Source of the DNA: an uncultured Gemmatimonadota bacterium
GTDB lineage: Bacteria > Gemmatimonadota > Gemmatimonadetes > Gemmatimonadales > GWC2-71-9
Assembly (NCBI GenBank): GCA_946479805.1
Contig: CAMLHP010000136.1
Span: 1-5,573, forward strand
DNA: 5,573 nucleotides
Reading direction: 5' to 3'
Shown here: piece by piece, positions 1 through 5,458 of the stretch
Position numbering within the stretch: the stretch's first letter is position 1
Layout of the letters: each line of letters begins with the position of its first letter
Translations under genes and position numbers: made by a program
The notes under the pieces: generated by a model
Databases searched by the model: none
What the model was told of the DNA's origin: nothing
The model's input: the letters and a program-made list of their open reading frames with translations, nothing else

Positions 1-1050
1 CTCGGGCAATTGGGTACGACGCACCATGACCATGCGGCCGTCCGCGGCGACGTCGAAACGGACAGGCGCGGCATGACGTTCGGGAGCCGGTCGCAGTGCG
101 AAACCGCCCAGGGCTCCCAGCGCCAGCGTGGCGGCGCCAGCGGCCACGAGCAAGACGGCCCGGCGGCTCGGTGACCCGGCGGCTCGACGACTCGGCGAGT
201 CGGCAGCTCGTCCGCTCGATGATTCGGTGAGCGCCGCGGCGAACTCGGCTGCGGAAGCGAAGCGATCGGCGGGCAGCTTCTCGATAGCTGTGAATACCGC
301 GTCCTCGAGCGAGGCGGGGACGCGTTCGCGCTGGCGCCGAATGGAAGCCGGCCGCTCGGTCATCACCTTGGCGACGATCGCCTGCGCGGTACTGCCGGTG
401 AAGGGCGGGTCGCCGGTGAGCATCTCGTAAGCCACGCATCCCAGGGCATAGACATCGGAGCGGGCGGTGATGTCACGCTCGCCCATTGCCTGTTCCGGAC
501 TCATGTAGTGCGGAGTGCCGAGGCTCATGCCAGTCTCGGTCATCCGTCCGCCGGCCTTGCTGGCTGCGAGGGCGATGCCGAAATCGGCCACCAGGGCGCT
601 GCCATCGTGCAACAGGATGTTCTCGGGCTTGATATCGCGGTGGATGACGCCGTGGCGATGGGCGTAGTCGAGGGCCGAGGCGACTTCGGTGGTCAGGCGC
701 ACCGCGTCAGAGATGGGCAGCTGCTTCTCGCGGGACAGCCGGTCGCGGAGGGATTCTCCCTCGATGAACGGCATGACGTAGAACAGGAACGAGTCGGCCG
801 TGCCCGAATCGTGGAGTGGAAGTATGTGAGAGTGCTGGAGGTTGGCGGTGGTCCGGATCTCGGACAGAAAACGCTCAGCACCGATGACGGCGGCAAGCTC
901 GGGCCGCAGCACCTTGATCGCGACCTTGCGGCCGTGGCGCAGGTCGTCGGCCAGATACACGGTGGCCATGCCGCCCTGCCCCAGCTCGCGGTCGATCCTG
1001 TAGCGGTCGGCCAGACTTGCCGTGAGGCGGTCGAGCGGCGTGCCGGTCAC
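1..1050 (-). CDS. Receptor-type Ser/Thr protein kinase, partial (C-terminus beyond the window)
   Basis: Hanks-type Ser/Thr kinase that should phosphorylate cytoplasmic proteins in response to an extracytoplasmic signal. The 350 visible residues contain the whole catalytic domain: glycine loop GQGGMATV (24-31), catalytic Lys46, helix-C Glu64, HRDIKPEN (137-144), DFG (156-158), activation segment with TETGMSLGTP (171-180) and SPE (184-186). A basic Ser/Pro/Arg linker (about 279-297) leads to one hydrophobic membrane segment (about 298-319), then about 30 residues of an external domain, probably a PD40/TolB-type propeller as in its neighbour. The reading frame stays open to position 1, so the gene is truncated by the window and not broken. 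GTG at 1050 is chosen because GGAGGT (1056-1061) lies five bases upstream and the alignment with the neighbouring kinase begins just inside it. It overlaps the upstream kinase by four bases and is about 80% identical to it over the catalytic domain. The kinase call is secure; the substrate and signal are unknown. Confidence 0.95.
   Translation of the reverse strand, partial: MTGTPLDRLTASLADRYRIDRELGQGGMATVYLADDLRHGRKVAIKVLRPELAAVIGAERFLSEIRTTANLQHSHILPLHDSGTADSFLFYVMPFIEGESLRDRLSREKQLPISDAVRLTTEVASALDYAHRHGVIHRDIKPENILLHDGSALVADFGIALAASKAGGRMTETGMSLGTPHYMSPEQAMGERDITARSDVYALGCVAYEMLTGDPPFTGSTAQAIVAKVMTERPASIRRQRERVPASLEDAVFTAIEKLPADRFASAAEFAAALTESSSGRAADSPSRRAAGSPSRRAVLLVAAGAATLALGALGGFALRPAPERHAAPVRFDVAADGRMVMVRRTQLPE
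157..204 (-). repeat. Tandem 8-residue repeat (A-D/G-SPSRRA) in the juxtamembrane linker of the downstream kinase
   Basis: Residues 283-298 of the downstream kinase are two copies of an octapeptide, ADSPSRRA then AGSPSRRA, just before the membrane segment. The two 24-base units differ mainly at synonymous positions, so the peptide is better conserved than the DNA. The DNA also holds a near-perfect palindrome at 188-202 (CGACTCG, one base, CGAGTCG). The stretch is basic and Ser-rich, as expected for a cytoplasmic juxtamembrane linker and a possible autophosphorylation site. The upstream kinase has a basic linker here but not this repeat. Confidence 0.7.
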
Positions 1051-1061
1051 TTTTCACCTCC
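1047..1061 (-). promoter_or_regulatory. Shine-Dalgarno and GTGA stop/start overlap coupling the two kinases
   Basis: On the minus strand GGAGGT (1061-1056), a five-base spacer GAAAA, then GTG (1050-1048) whose last two bases begin the TGA stop (1049-1047) of the upstream kinase. The Shine-Dalgarno is inside the last codons of the upstream gene. This arrangement decides the start of the downstream kinase and is the usual layout for translational coupling by re-initiation. The coupling itself is inferred. Confidence 0.9.
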
Positions 1062-3719
1062 GTCTATCTCCAGCACCGAGACATCGCTGCGCTGCTCCTC
1101 GATGGCGTAGTACAGATGTCCTGCGCCAGCGCCAAAGTTGAGCCGCGCGGAAGTTCGGCTGAGGTCATCGAAGGCCACCACCAGCCTGGGCGGGCCGCCG
1201 TCGACCGCGACCTCCCAGATGGAGGCCTCGCCGTTCTCCGCATGGCTCTTGAAGTAGATATGCCGTCCGTCGTCACTCCATTCGAGCCGCTCGGCCGCGG
1301 GCCCCTGGGTGGGCGCAGCATCGTACAGCAGCACTCTCGAGTTCGACGTCCCGAGGGCGCGAAGATAGATCCGGGGCGAGGACACGGATATCCCGTAGGC
1401 CAGCTGCCGCCCGTCCGGTGAAACCACGGGCCAGACCGCGCCCAGGACCAGGGTGTCGGGCTGCTCCCAGCCGCCGTCCGGCTTGCGGTGCGATATCCAC
1501 GAGCCGCCGCCTCCGACCGAATCGGCAAGGAAATCGAAATAGGTGAGCGCCGAACCGTCGGGAGTGAATCTTGGCACTACCTCCTGACGAGAAGTCTCGG
1601 TCACCTGCTGCACCGGCCGCCCGTCGAGGGGCTGGACGAAGACGTCGCGATTTCCACTACGCCAGGAGTGAAACGCGAACTCGGTCCCGTCAGGTGATGG
1701 CGACGGCCCGAAGTCGTCGGCCGGATCGGTGGTGAGCCTTTCGGGCGTGCCACCGCCTGCCGGCACCCGGTAGATGTCACCGTTGCCGGAGAGGTTCGAG
1801 TCGTAGTACAGCCACTTGCCGTCGTTCGAGAGCGCCATGATCTCGATCAGCTGGTTTCCGAAGGTGATCTGGGTGCCGTCGTAGGCGGACGCTGGCGGCC
1901 GGGCGGGAATCGGCAGCCGCCAGACGTTGGCCATGGCCGAAAAGTTGGCGAACGCCAGGCGCGACTTGTCCGCGGCGATCGAGATGGTGTGGGCACCAAG
2001 TCCGGTGGACAGCCGCGTGACGGGCCCGTCGGCAGCACCGGAAGCATCGACCCTGACCCGATAGATGTCACGCAGTCCGTGGCGGCTCGACACGAAATAC
2101 AGCTCGTCGTTGCCGGCCCATACCGGGCTCTGATTCTTGCCCGCGGCATCCGTCACCATGGCGACGTGACCGTCCGACACCCGTACGACGGCGATGGAGC
2201 TGGGCGAGAGGTTGCCGAAGAGCCAGCTGGTGCGGGCGTACTCGCGGTTGCCGCTGGCACAGGCAATTCGGCTCCCGTCCGGCGACCAGTCACAGAGCGA
2301 CGGCTCGCGGAAGACGGCGAGCACCCGGCTCGTGCCGTCGGCGCCATGGAGGAACAAGGTGTCGGCGGCGGTCCAGGCGATGACATCACCCGCCGGATTC
2401 CACGCGGCCGAGCTGACCGGGCTCTGGGGCCGAGAGGGAACTTCGGGACGGGCCTGGCCACCGAATGCCGGGGCGCTGAAGGCACCGTTCCGGGCGAGGA
2501 AGAGAATCCTGCTTCCGTCGGGCGACCAGCGTGGAGCCGCCTGGCCGGAGGTCAGTTCGTCGGTGACAGCCACCGGGCGGCCACCAGCTATGGGCCGGAC
2601 GTAGATCCGGAGGCCAGTGGGCGTGGGGCCCGCGGCGTACGCCACGGTGCGGCCGTCGGGCGAGATAGCTGGTAGCACCTCGAGACCGGGATCCCAGGTA
2701 ATGGGAGTGACAGCGCCCAGCACGGGGACGTGCCCCGCGGAGGCGGTACGGGTGCCAAGCCAGAACGCCGCCGGGACCAGCGCGGCGGCCGCGGCCAGGG
2801 TCCATAGCGGGGCGGACGAGCGGAACCCCGGCTGTGGCGCGGACCTGCGACCGGCCGCGCTGACCGAGCGGCGTTCACCGGAGCTTCCCTTCTGGAGTGC
2901 CGTTGAGAACTCGGCAGCGGTGCCGAACCGGTCGGCCGGGAGCTCCTCCAGCGCGGTGAGAACTGCGTCGTCCACTTCCGGCGGTATGCTCTTGCGCACG
3001 CCGGAAGGGGGACGAGGGTCCTCGCTCAGCAGCCGGGCGAGCACCGCCTGGGCGGTGGGTCCGGTAAAGGGAGGTTCACCCAGCAGCATCTCATACGTCA
3101 CCGCACCGAGGGAGTAGACGTCGGACCGCGCGGTTATCTCGCGCTCGCCCATGGCCTGCTCGGGTGACATGTAGCTTGGCGTGCCGAGGCTCATGCCGGT
3201 CTCGGTGAGCCGGCTGCTTCCGCCGGCCTGGCTCACGGCGAGTGCGATGCCGAAATCCGCCACCAGCGCCTGGCCATCGTGCAGCAGGATGTTCTCGGGC
3301 TTGATGTCGCGGTGGATGATGTTGTGGCGGTGGGCGTAGTCGAGGGCCGACGCGACTTCAGATGCGATGCGCACGGCATCGGAAACGGGAAGCTGCTTCT
3401 CCCGGTCAAGGCGGTCGCGAAGCGATTCGCCCTCGATGTACGGCATCACGTAGTAGAGCAGCCCGGCTGCGTCGCCCGAGTCGAAGAGCGGCAGTATGTG
3501 AGGGTGCTGGAGCTTGGCAGTAGTGCGGATCTCGGCCAGAAAGCGGTCGCCGCCGATGATGGCAGCGAGTTCCGGGCGAAGCACCTTGATGGCCACCTGA
3601 CGGCGATGGCGCAGGTCCTCGGCGAGGTACACCGTAGCCATGCCGCCCGAGCCGAGCTTGCGCTCGATGCGGTAGGACTGGCTCAGGGCATCTGCAAGAG
3701 CATCCGGGGCCTGCGCCAT
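1047..3719 (-). CDS. Receptor-type Ser/Thr protein kinase with extracytoplasmic PD40/TolB-like propeller
   Basis: Complete 890-residue transmembrane Ser/Thr kinase. Catalytic domain about 16-275: glycine loop GSGGMATV (23-30), Lys45, helix-C Glu63, HRDIKPEN (136-143), DFG (155-157), activation segment TETGMSLGTP (172-181) and SPE (185-187); all key catalytic residues are present, so it should be active. A basic linker (about 280-300, many Arg) precedes one membrane segment (about 305-322). The rest is a beta-propeller made of PD40/WD40-like blades, seen as repeated S/T-P-D-G motifs near 353, 399, 479, 675, 719, 767 and a variant S-D-D-G near 815. The propeller should lie outside the cytoplasmic membrane and is the likely sensor or protein-binding part. 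ATG at 3719 is preferred: an in-frame TAG lies upstream with no start codon between, and the next Met is inside the glycine loop. No good Shine-Dalgarno precedes it (GGTCCC abuts ATG). First gene of a two-kinase operon; architecture typical of Gemmatimonadota. Confidence 0.96.
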   Translation of the reverse strand: MAQAPDALADALSQSYRIERKLGSGGMATVYLAEDLRHRRQVAIKVLRPELAAIIGGDRFLAEIRTTAKLQHPHILPLFDSGDAAGLLYYVMPYIEGESLRDRLDREKQLPVSDAVRIASEVASALDYAHRHNIIHRDIKPENILLHDGQALVADFGIALAVSQAGGSSRLTETGMSLGTPSYMSPEQAMGEREITARSDVYSLGAVTYEMLLGEPPFTGPTAQAVLARLLSEDPRPPSGVRKSIPPEVDDAVLTALEELPADRFGTAAEFSTALQKGSSGERRSVSAAGRRSAPQPGFRSSAPLWTLAAAAALVPAAFWLGTRTASAGHVPVLGAVTPITWDPGLEVLPAISPDGRTVAYAAGPTPTGLRIYVRPIAGGRPVAVTDELTSGQAAPRWSPDGSRILFLARNGAFSAPAFGGQARPEVPSRPQSPVSSAAWNPAGDVIAWTAADTLFLHGADGTSRVLAVFREPSLCDWSPDGSRIACASGNREYARTSWLFGNLSPSSIAVVRVSDGHVAMVTDAAGKNQSPVWAGNDELYFVSSRHGLRDIYRVRVDASGAADGPVTRLSTGLGAHTISIAADKSRLAFANFSAMANVWRLPIPARPPASAYDGTQITFGNQLIEIMALSNDGKWLYYDSNLSGNGDIYRVPAGGGTPERLTTDPADDFGPSPSPDGTEFAFHSWRSGNRDVFVQPLDGRPVQQVTETSRQEVVPRFTPDGSALTYFDFLADSVGGGGSWISHRKPDGGWEQPDTLVLGAVWPVVSPDGRQLAYGISVSSPRIYLRALGTSNSRVLLYDAAPTQGPAAERLEWSDDGRHIYFKSHAENGEASIWEVAVDGGPPRLVVAFDDLSRTSARLNFGAGAGHLYYAIEEQRSDVSVLEIDGGEK

Positions 3720-3886
3720 GGGACCGGCGGCCGACTTTCGAAAGGATGGCTGAAACTACGGCACCCCTGCAGGGGCCGGAAGTGGCCGGGGCGGGCCGGT
3801 CCCAATCAGGGTGTCGTCTTTCCAGACTGAAGTCCGATCTGTAAGTTGGCTACGTCCCTTAACCCATCCTGCAGCAAGGAGCGGTC
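3720..3886. promoter_or_regulatory. Divergent intergenic region between the kinase operon and the Tat/DsrE-like gene
   Basis: The 167 bases between two start codons pointing away from each other must hold promoters in both directions. On the kinase side there are two perfect palindromes: CTTTCGAAAG (3735-3744) and CCCCTGCAGGGG (3764-3775), lying 16-25 and 45-56 bases upstream of the kinase ATG. On the other side is the short inverted repeat GACT-GA-AGTC (3825-3834). No consensus sigma-70 promoter is obvious for the kinases. The palindromes are operator-like in shape, but no regulator is encoded in the window, so that role is inferred. Confidence 0.5.
3819..3847 (+). promoter_or_regulatory. 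Weak candidate sigma-70-type promoter for the Tat/DsrE-like gene
   Basis: TTTCCA (3819-3824, 4 of 6 matches to TTGACA) and TAAGTT (3842-3847, 3 of 6 matches to TATAAT, keeping the first T, the A and the last T) are separated by 17 bases and end about 40 bases before the ATG at 3887. The spacer contains the inverted repeat GACTGAAGTC. Matches of this quality occur by chance, so this is only a candidate. Confidence 0.2.
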
Positions 3887-4558
3887 ATGCACTCCCCCCG
3901 AGATCCCCGCAATCCCCGTCGAGACTTTCTGGGCAAGGCAGCCGCAGTCGCGGCCGTGGCCGGCCTGGGCACGATGGTGCCCGCCGAGCTGGCCGCGATG
4001 TCTGCGCCCACGCCATCCCGCGATCCGAAGCTCGATGCGTGGTTTGGCAAGATCAGCGGCAAGCACCGCCAGGTATTCGACACCCCGGAGCCCAACAGCG
4101 GCATGGCCGCGATCTGGCCCCGGGTGTACATCAACACCATGAATGCCACCTACGGTGAGGCCGACGGGGTGAGCGCTGTGGTGATCCTGCGCCATGGCGG
4201 GCTGGGCCTTGCCATGAATGACACGGTGTGGAGCAAGTACAACTTCGGCAAGATCTTCAACGTCAACGACTCGAACGGGAAGCCGGCCACGGCCAACCCC
4301 TACGCCAACATCACCAACCTGCCGCTGCCGGGGCTGGGAATCGTTCCGCTGTTGAAGGATGGCGTGCTGTTCGGCGCGTGTGATGTGGCGATGACGGTGT
4401 ACAGTTCGATGGTGGCGCAGGAGATGAAAGCCGACCCGGCCGAGGTGCGGGCCGAGTGGGTGGCGGCGCTGTATCCCGGCATCCAGCTGGTTCCCTCGGG
4501 TGTCATGGCGGTGGGCAGGGCCCAGGAGCTGGGGTGCGCCTACTGTTTTGCCGGGTAG
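3887..4558 (+). CDS. Tat-exported DsrE-like protein with C-terminal CxxC
   Basis: A 223-residue exported protein. The N-terminus carries a twin-arginine signal: PRRDFLGK (10-17) followed by an Ala/Val/Gly-rich hydrophobic stretch (18-30), with cleavage probably near 36-40, so it is likely exported folded through Tat to the periplasm. The mature part resembles the DsrE/DsrF-like fold: a hydrophobic strand near 95-101 (VSAVVILRHGG), the motif LLKDGVLFGACDVAM (155-169) where DsrE-like proteins often have a conserved Cys, and the ending VPSGVMAVGRAQELGCAYC (202-220), which matches the family's usual 'v.sGv..l...Q..G..yi' end. Cys217 and Cys220 form CAYC where the family normally has no CxxC. A sulfur-transfer or redox role is possible but inferred. 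AAGGAG (3876-3881), five bases before the ATG, supports this start. The gene is single, with its own divergent promoter region, and converges on the next gene with a 24-base gap. Confidence 0.85.
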   Translation: MHSPRDPRNPRRDFLGKAAAVAAVAGLGTMVPAELAAMSAPTPSRDPKLDAWFGKISGKHRQVFDTPEPNSGMAAIWPRVYINTMNATYGEADGVSAVVILRHGGLGLAMNDTVWSKYNFGKIFNVNDSNGKPATANPYANITNLPLPGLGIVPLLKDGVLFGACDVAMTVYSSMVAQEMKADPAEVRAEWVAALYPGIQLVPSGVMAVGRAQELGCAYCFAG

Positions 4559-4592
4559 TCTCGGGTCACGGGTCGCGAGTCGCTAGCGCGAG
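4559..4592. repeat. Degenerate heptamer repeat and weak hairpin at the convergent gene junction
   Basis: The 24-base gap between the two convergent stop codons and the first codons beyond it contain three loose heptamers, GTCACGG, GTCGCGA and GTCGCTA (4565-4585); the last includes the stop codon of the minus-strand gene. TCGCG (4573-4577) and CGCGA (4587-4591) can form a five-pair hairpin with a nine-base loop. There is no T-run on either strand, so it is at best a weak bidirectional terminator and may be a remnant of an intergenic repeat. Confidence 0.4.
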
Positions 4593-5188
4593 ATCATCAC
4601 ATGCGCCCACGGCTCGCCGGGAAACATGAGCCAGGGGCGGGTATCGCTCGGCTGTTCCGGGATGCCGGTGCTCGCCCCGGTGGCGAACGGGATGTAGATC
4701 ACGTCCAGATAGCCTGCGTCGTCCGGCGGGCCTGCGGCAGGGTCAATGGAGTCGGCCTTGACGAAGATGGATGACAGGCTCGCCGGTCCCGCCGGCATCT
4801 CGAGGATGCCAGCGCGGACTTCCGCCCGTCGCGCGGAGTCCACCGCCTCGCGCCCGGTGACGCCTTGCTCCCTGAGGCTTCGCCCGCGGGCCATGAAAGG
4901 CTCGAGGCTGTTGTGGTAGCAGCTGAGCTGGACCCCCTCGGTGGCGGGGTTGTCACCCAGGCAGGTGTAATTGCCGTTCCCCTTCCGCAGCACCGTCAGT
5001 TTCCCAGCGCGATACCCAAGCACGGTGGCGCCCGGCCGGCTGCTTTCGGGCAGGGGCAGTACGGCTGCCGCGATCTGGCGTTCGGCAGGCGGCTCCCCTG
5101 GGCTGGCCTGCCCCTGGGCGGATGCCACGGCTGGGAGGAGGCAGACGAGCACCGCCGAGGCGGGACCAGCGGGAAGCCTGGGCAACAT
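4583..5188 (-). CDS. Secreted protein of unknown function with two conserved-looking cysteines
   Basis: A 201-residue protein with a Sec-type signal peptide: hydrophobic core about 10-20 and a good signal peptidase I site after ASA (22-24), so it should reach the periplasm or be secreted. Cys16 lies in the hydrophobic core but lacks a proper lipobox, so a lipoprotein is unlikely. The mature part has Cys76 in NGNYTCLGDNP (71-81) and Cys90 in CYHNSLEPFMARGRSLR (90-106), which could form a disulfide. Later come AGILEMP (126-132), the strand-like LDVIYIPFATGASTG (161-175) and a C-terminal PWLMFPGEPWAHVMIS (185-200). These look like motifs of a conserved hypothetical family, but I cannot name a domain or reaction. 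CAGGA (5200-5196), seven bases before the ATG, supports the start. A palindrome-rich divergent region lies upstream; convergent with the Tat/DsrE-like gene downstream. Confidence 0.85.
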   Translation of the reverse strand: MLPRLPAGPASAVLVCLLPAVASAQGQASPGEPPAERQIAAAVLPLPESSRPGATVLGYRAGKLTVLRKGNGNYTCLGDNPATEGVQLSCYHNSLEPFMARGRSLREQGVTGREAVDSARRAEVRAGILEMPAGPASLSSIFVKADSIDPAAGPPDDAGYLDVIYIPFATGASTGIPEQPSDTRPWLMFPGEPWAHVMISR

Positions 5189-5240
5189 CGGGAGATCCTG
5201 TTGGGATGGGGGAAGCTACTTCCATTCTGCAGGATCAGAT

Positions 5241-5267
5241 AGCGGCTCCAGCGGCTCCAGCGGCTGA
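5241..5267. repeat. Three tandem copies of a 9-base repeat
   Basis: AGCGGCTCC (5241-5249), AGCGGCTCC (5250-5258) and AGCGGCTGA (5259-5267) lie head to tail. The last copy flows into the first hairpin of the palindrome cluster, whose right arm AGCCGCT (5268-5274) is complementary to the AGCGGCT core of all three copies. Copy number could therefore vary by slippage and alter which hairpin forms. It lies 53-79 bases upstream of the minus-strand secreted-protein gene. Confidence 0.85.
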
Positions 5268-5364
5268 AGCCGCTTCTCGGCTCTGCCGCTGAAGCGGCTT
5301 GGCGCGTCGAGATCACTGATGGCGTCGCTTTAGCGACAGAGCCGAGCGGCGGCCTTGGCCGCCG
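5259..5364. repeat. Cluster of nested palindromes, REP- or MITE-like
   Basis: Four local hairpins: AGCGGC-TGAA-GCCGCT (5259-5274), GCCGC-TGAA-GCGGC (5285-5298), GTCGC-TTTA-GCGAC (5324-5337) and CGGCGGCC-TT-GGCCGCCG (5347-5364). Two longer perfect 10-base inverted repeats overlay them: AAGCCGCTTC (5267-5276) with GAAGCGGCTT (5291-5300), and CTCGGCTCTG (5276-5285) with CAGAGCCGAG (5337-5346), the latter enclosing two hairpins. Some pairings exclude others. The cluster lies between two divergent genes, so it is not a terminator for either. It may be an intergenic repeat copy, a small non-autonomous element, or a structured leader. No transposase or target-site duplication is visible. Confidence 0.8.
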
Positions 5365-5385
5365 TCAACTCGTTGAAGCGCCCAG

Positions 5386-5401
5386 CGTGACCCGCGTCAC
5401 G
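5386..5401. promoter_or_regulatory. Operator-like inverted repeat CGTGAC-N4-GTCACG
   Basis: Perfect six-base arms around a four-base centre (CCGC), ending 57 bases before the start codon of the lmo0937-type gene. Position and symmetry suit a dimeric transcription factor site close to the promoter. The regulator is unknown and no consensus promoter is clear nearby, so the role is inferred. Confidence 0.4.
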
Positions 5402-5413
5402 ACACGAAACGGT

Positions 5414-5453
5414 CCCCGGGAGTAAGGTGGAAGGGCAGTTCAACCCCCGGGAG
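5414..5453 (+). repeat. Direct repeat CCCCGGGAG, second copy overlapping the ribosome binding site
   Basis: CCCCGGGAG occurs at 5414-5422 and 5445-5453, 31 bases apart. The second copy includes the start of the Shine-Dalgarno sequence GGAGG (5450-5454) of the gene at 5459. The core CCCGGG is self-complementary, so 5415-5420 could pair with 5446-5451 and partly cover the ribosome binding site. Whether this happens in the transcript depends on the unmapped start site. Confidence 0.45.
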
Positions 5454-5458
5454 GGAAT

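Noticed and set aside
1..1050. Downstream kinase as a pseudogene, since it lacks an end
   Set aside because: The frame is uninterrupted for 350 codons with all catalytic residues intact; it simply crosses the window edge.
508..1110. 200-codon plus-strand open frame opposite the downstream kinase
   Set aside because: Antisense to a fully conserved catalytic domain, and the equivalent frame is also open opposite the paralogous kinase (3279-3830), as expected from shared codon bias and not from a gene.
1989..2675. Long open frame on the plus strand opposite the kinase propeller
   Set aside because: It lies wholly antisense to a kinase gene with clear domain structure; its translation is low-complexity Gly/Ala/Arg-rich with no domain, as expected of high-GC antisense frames.
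3806..4195. Minus-strand open frame overlapping the Tat/DsrE-like gene
   Set aside because: It is antisense to a gene with a good ribosome binding site, Tat signal and recognisable family end; its own product has no recognisable features.
5189..5316. Possible longer or alternative coding frame in the palindrome region (4996-5316, minus strand)
   Set aside because: It is in a different frame from the secreted protein, has no signal or domain, and runs through the palindrome cluster; the ATG at 5188 has a Shine-Dalgarno and a proper signal peptide.
5347..5364. GC-rich hairpin as a rho-independent terminator
   Set aside because: No T-run follows on either strand and both flanking genes start here and point away, so there is no transcript for it to end within the window.
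5241..5364. CRISPR array
   Set aside because: The repeats are 9 bases and contiguous, without unique spacers of regular length, and no cas gene is present.
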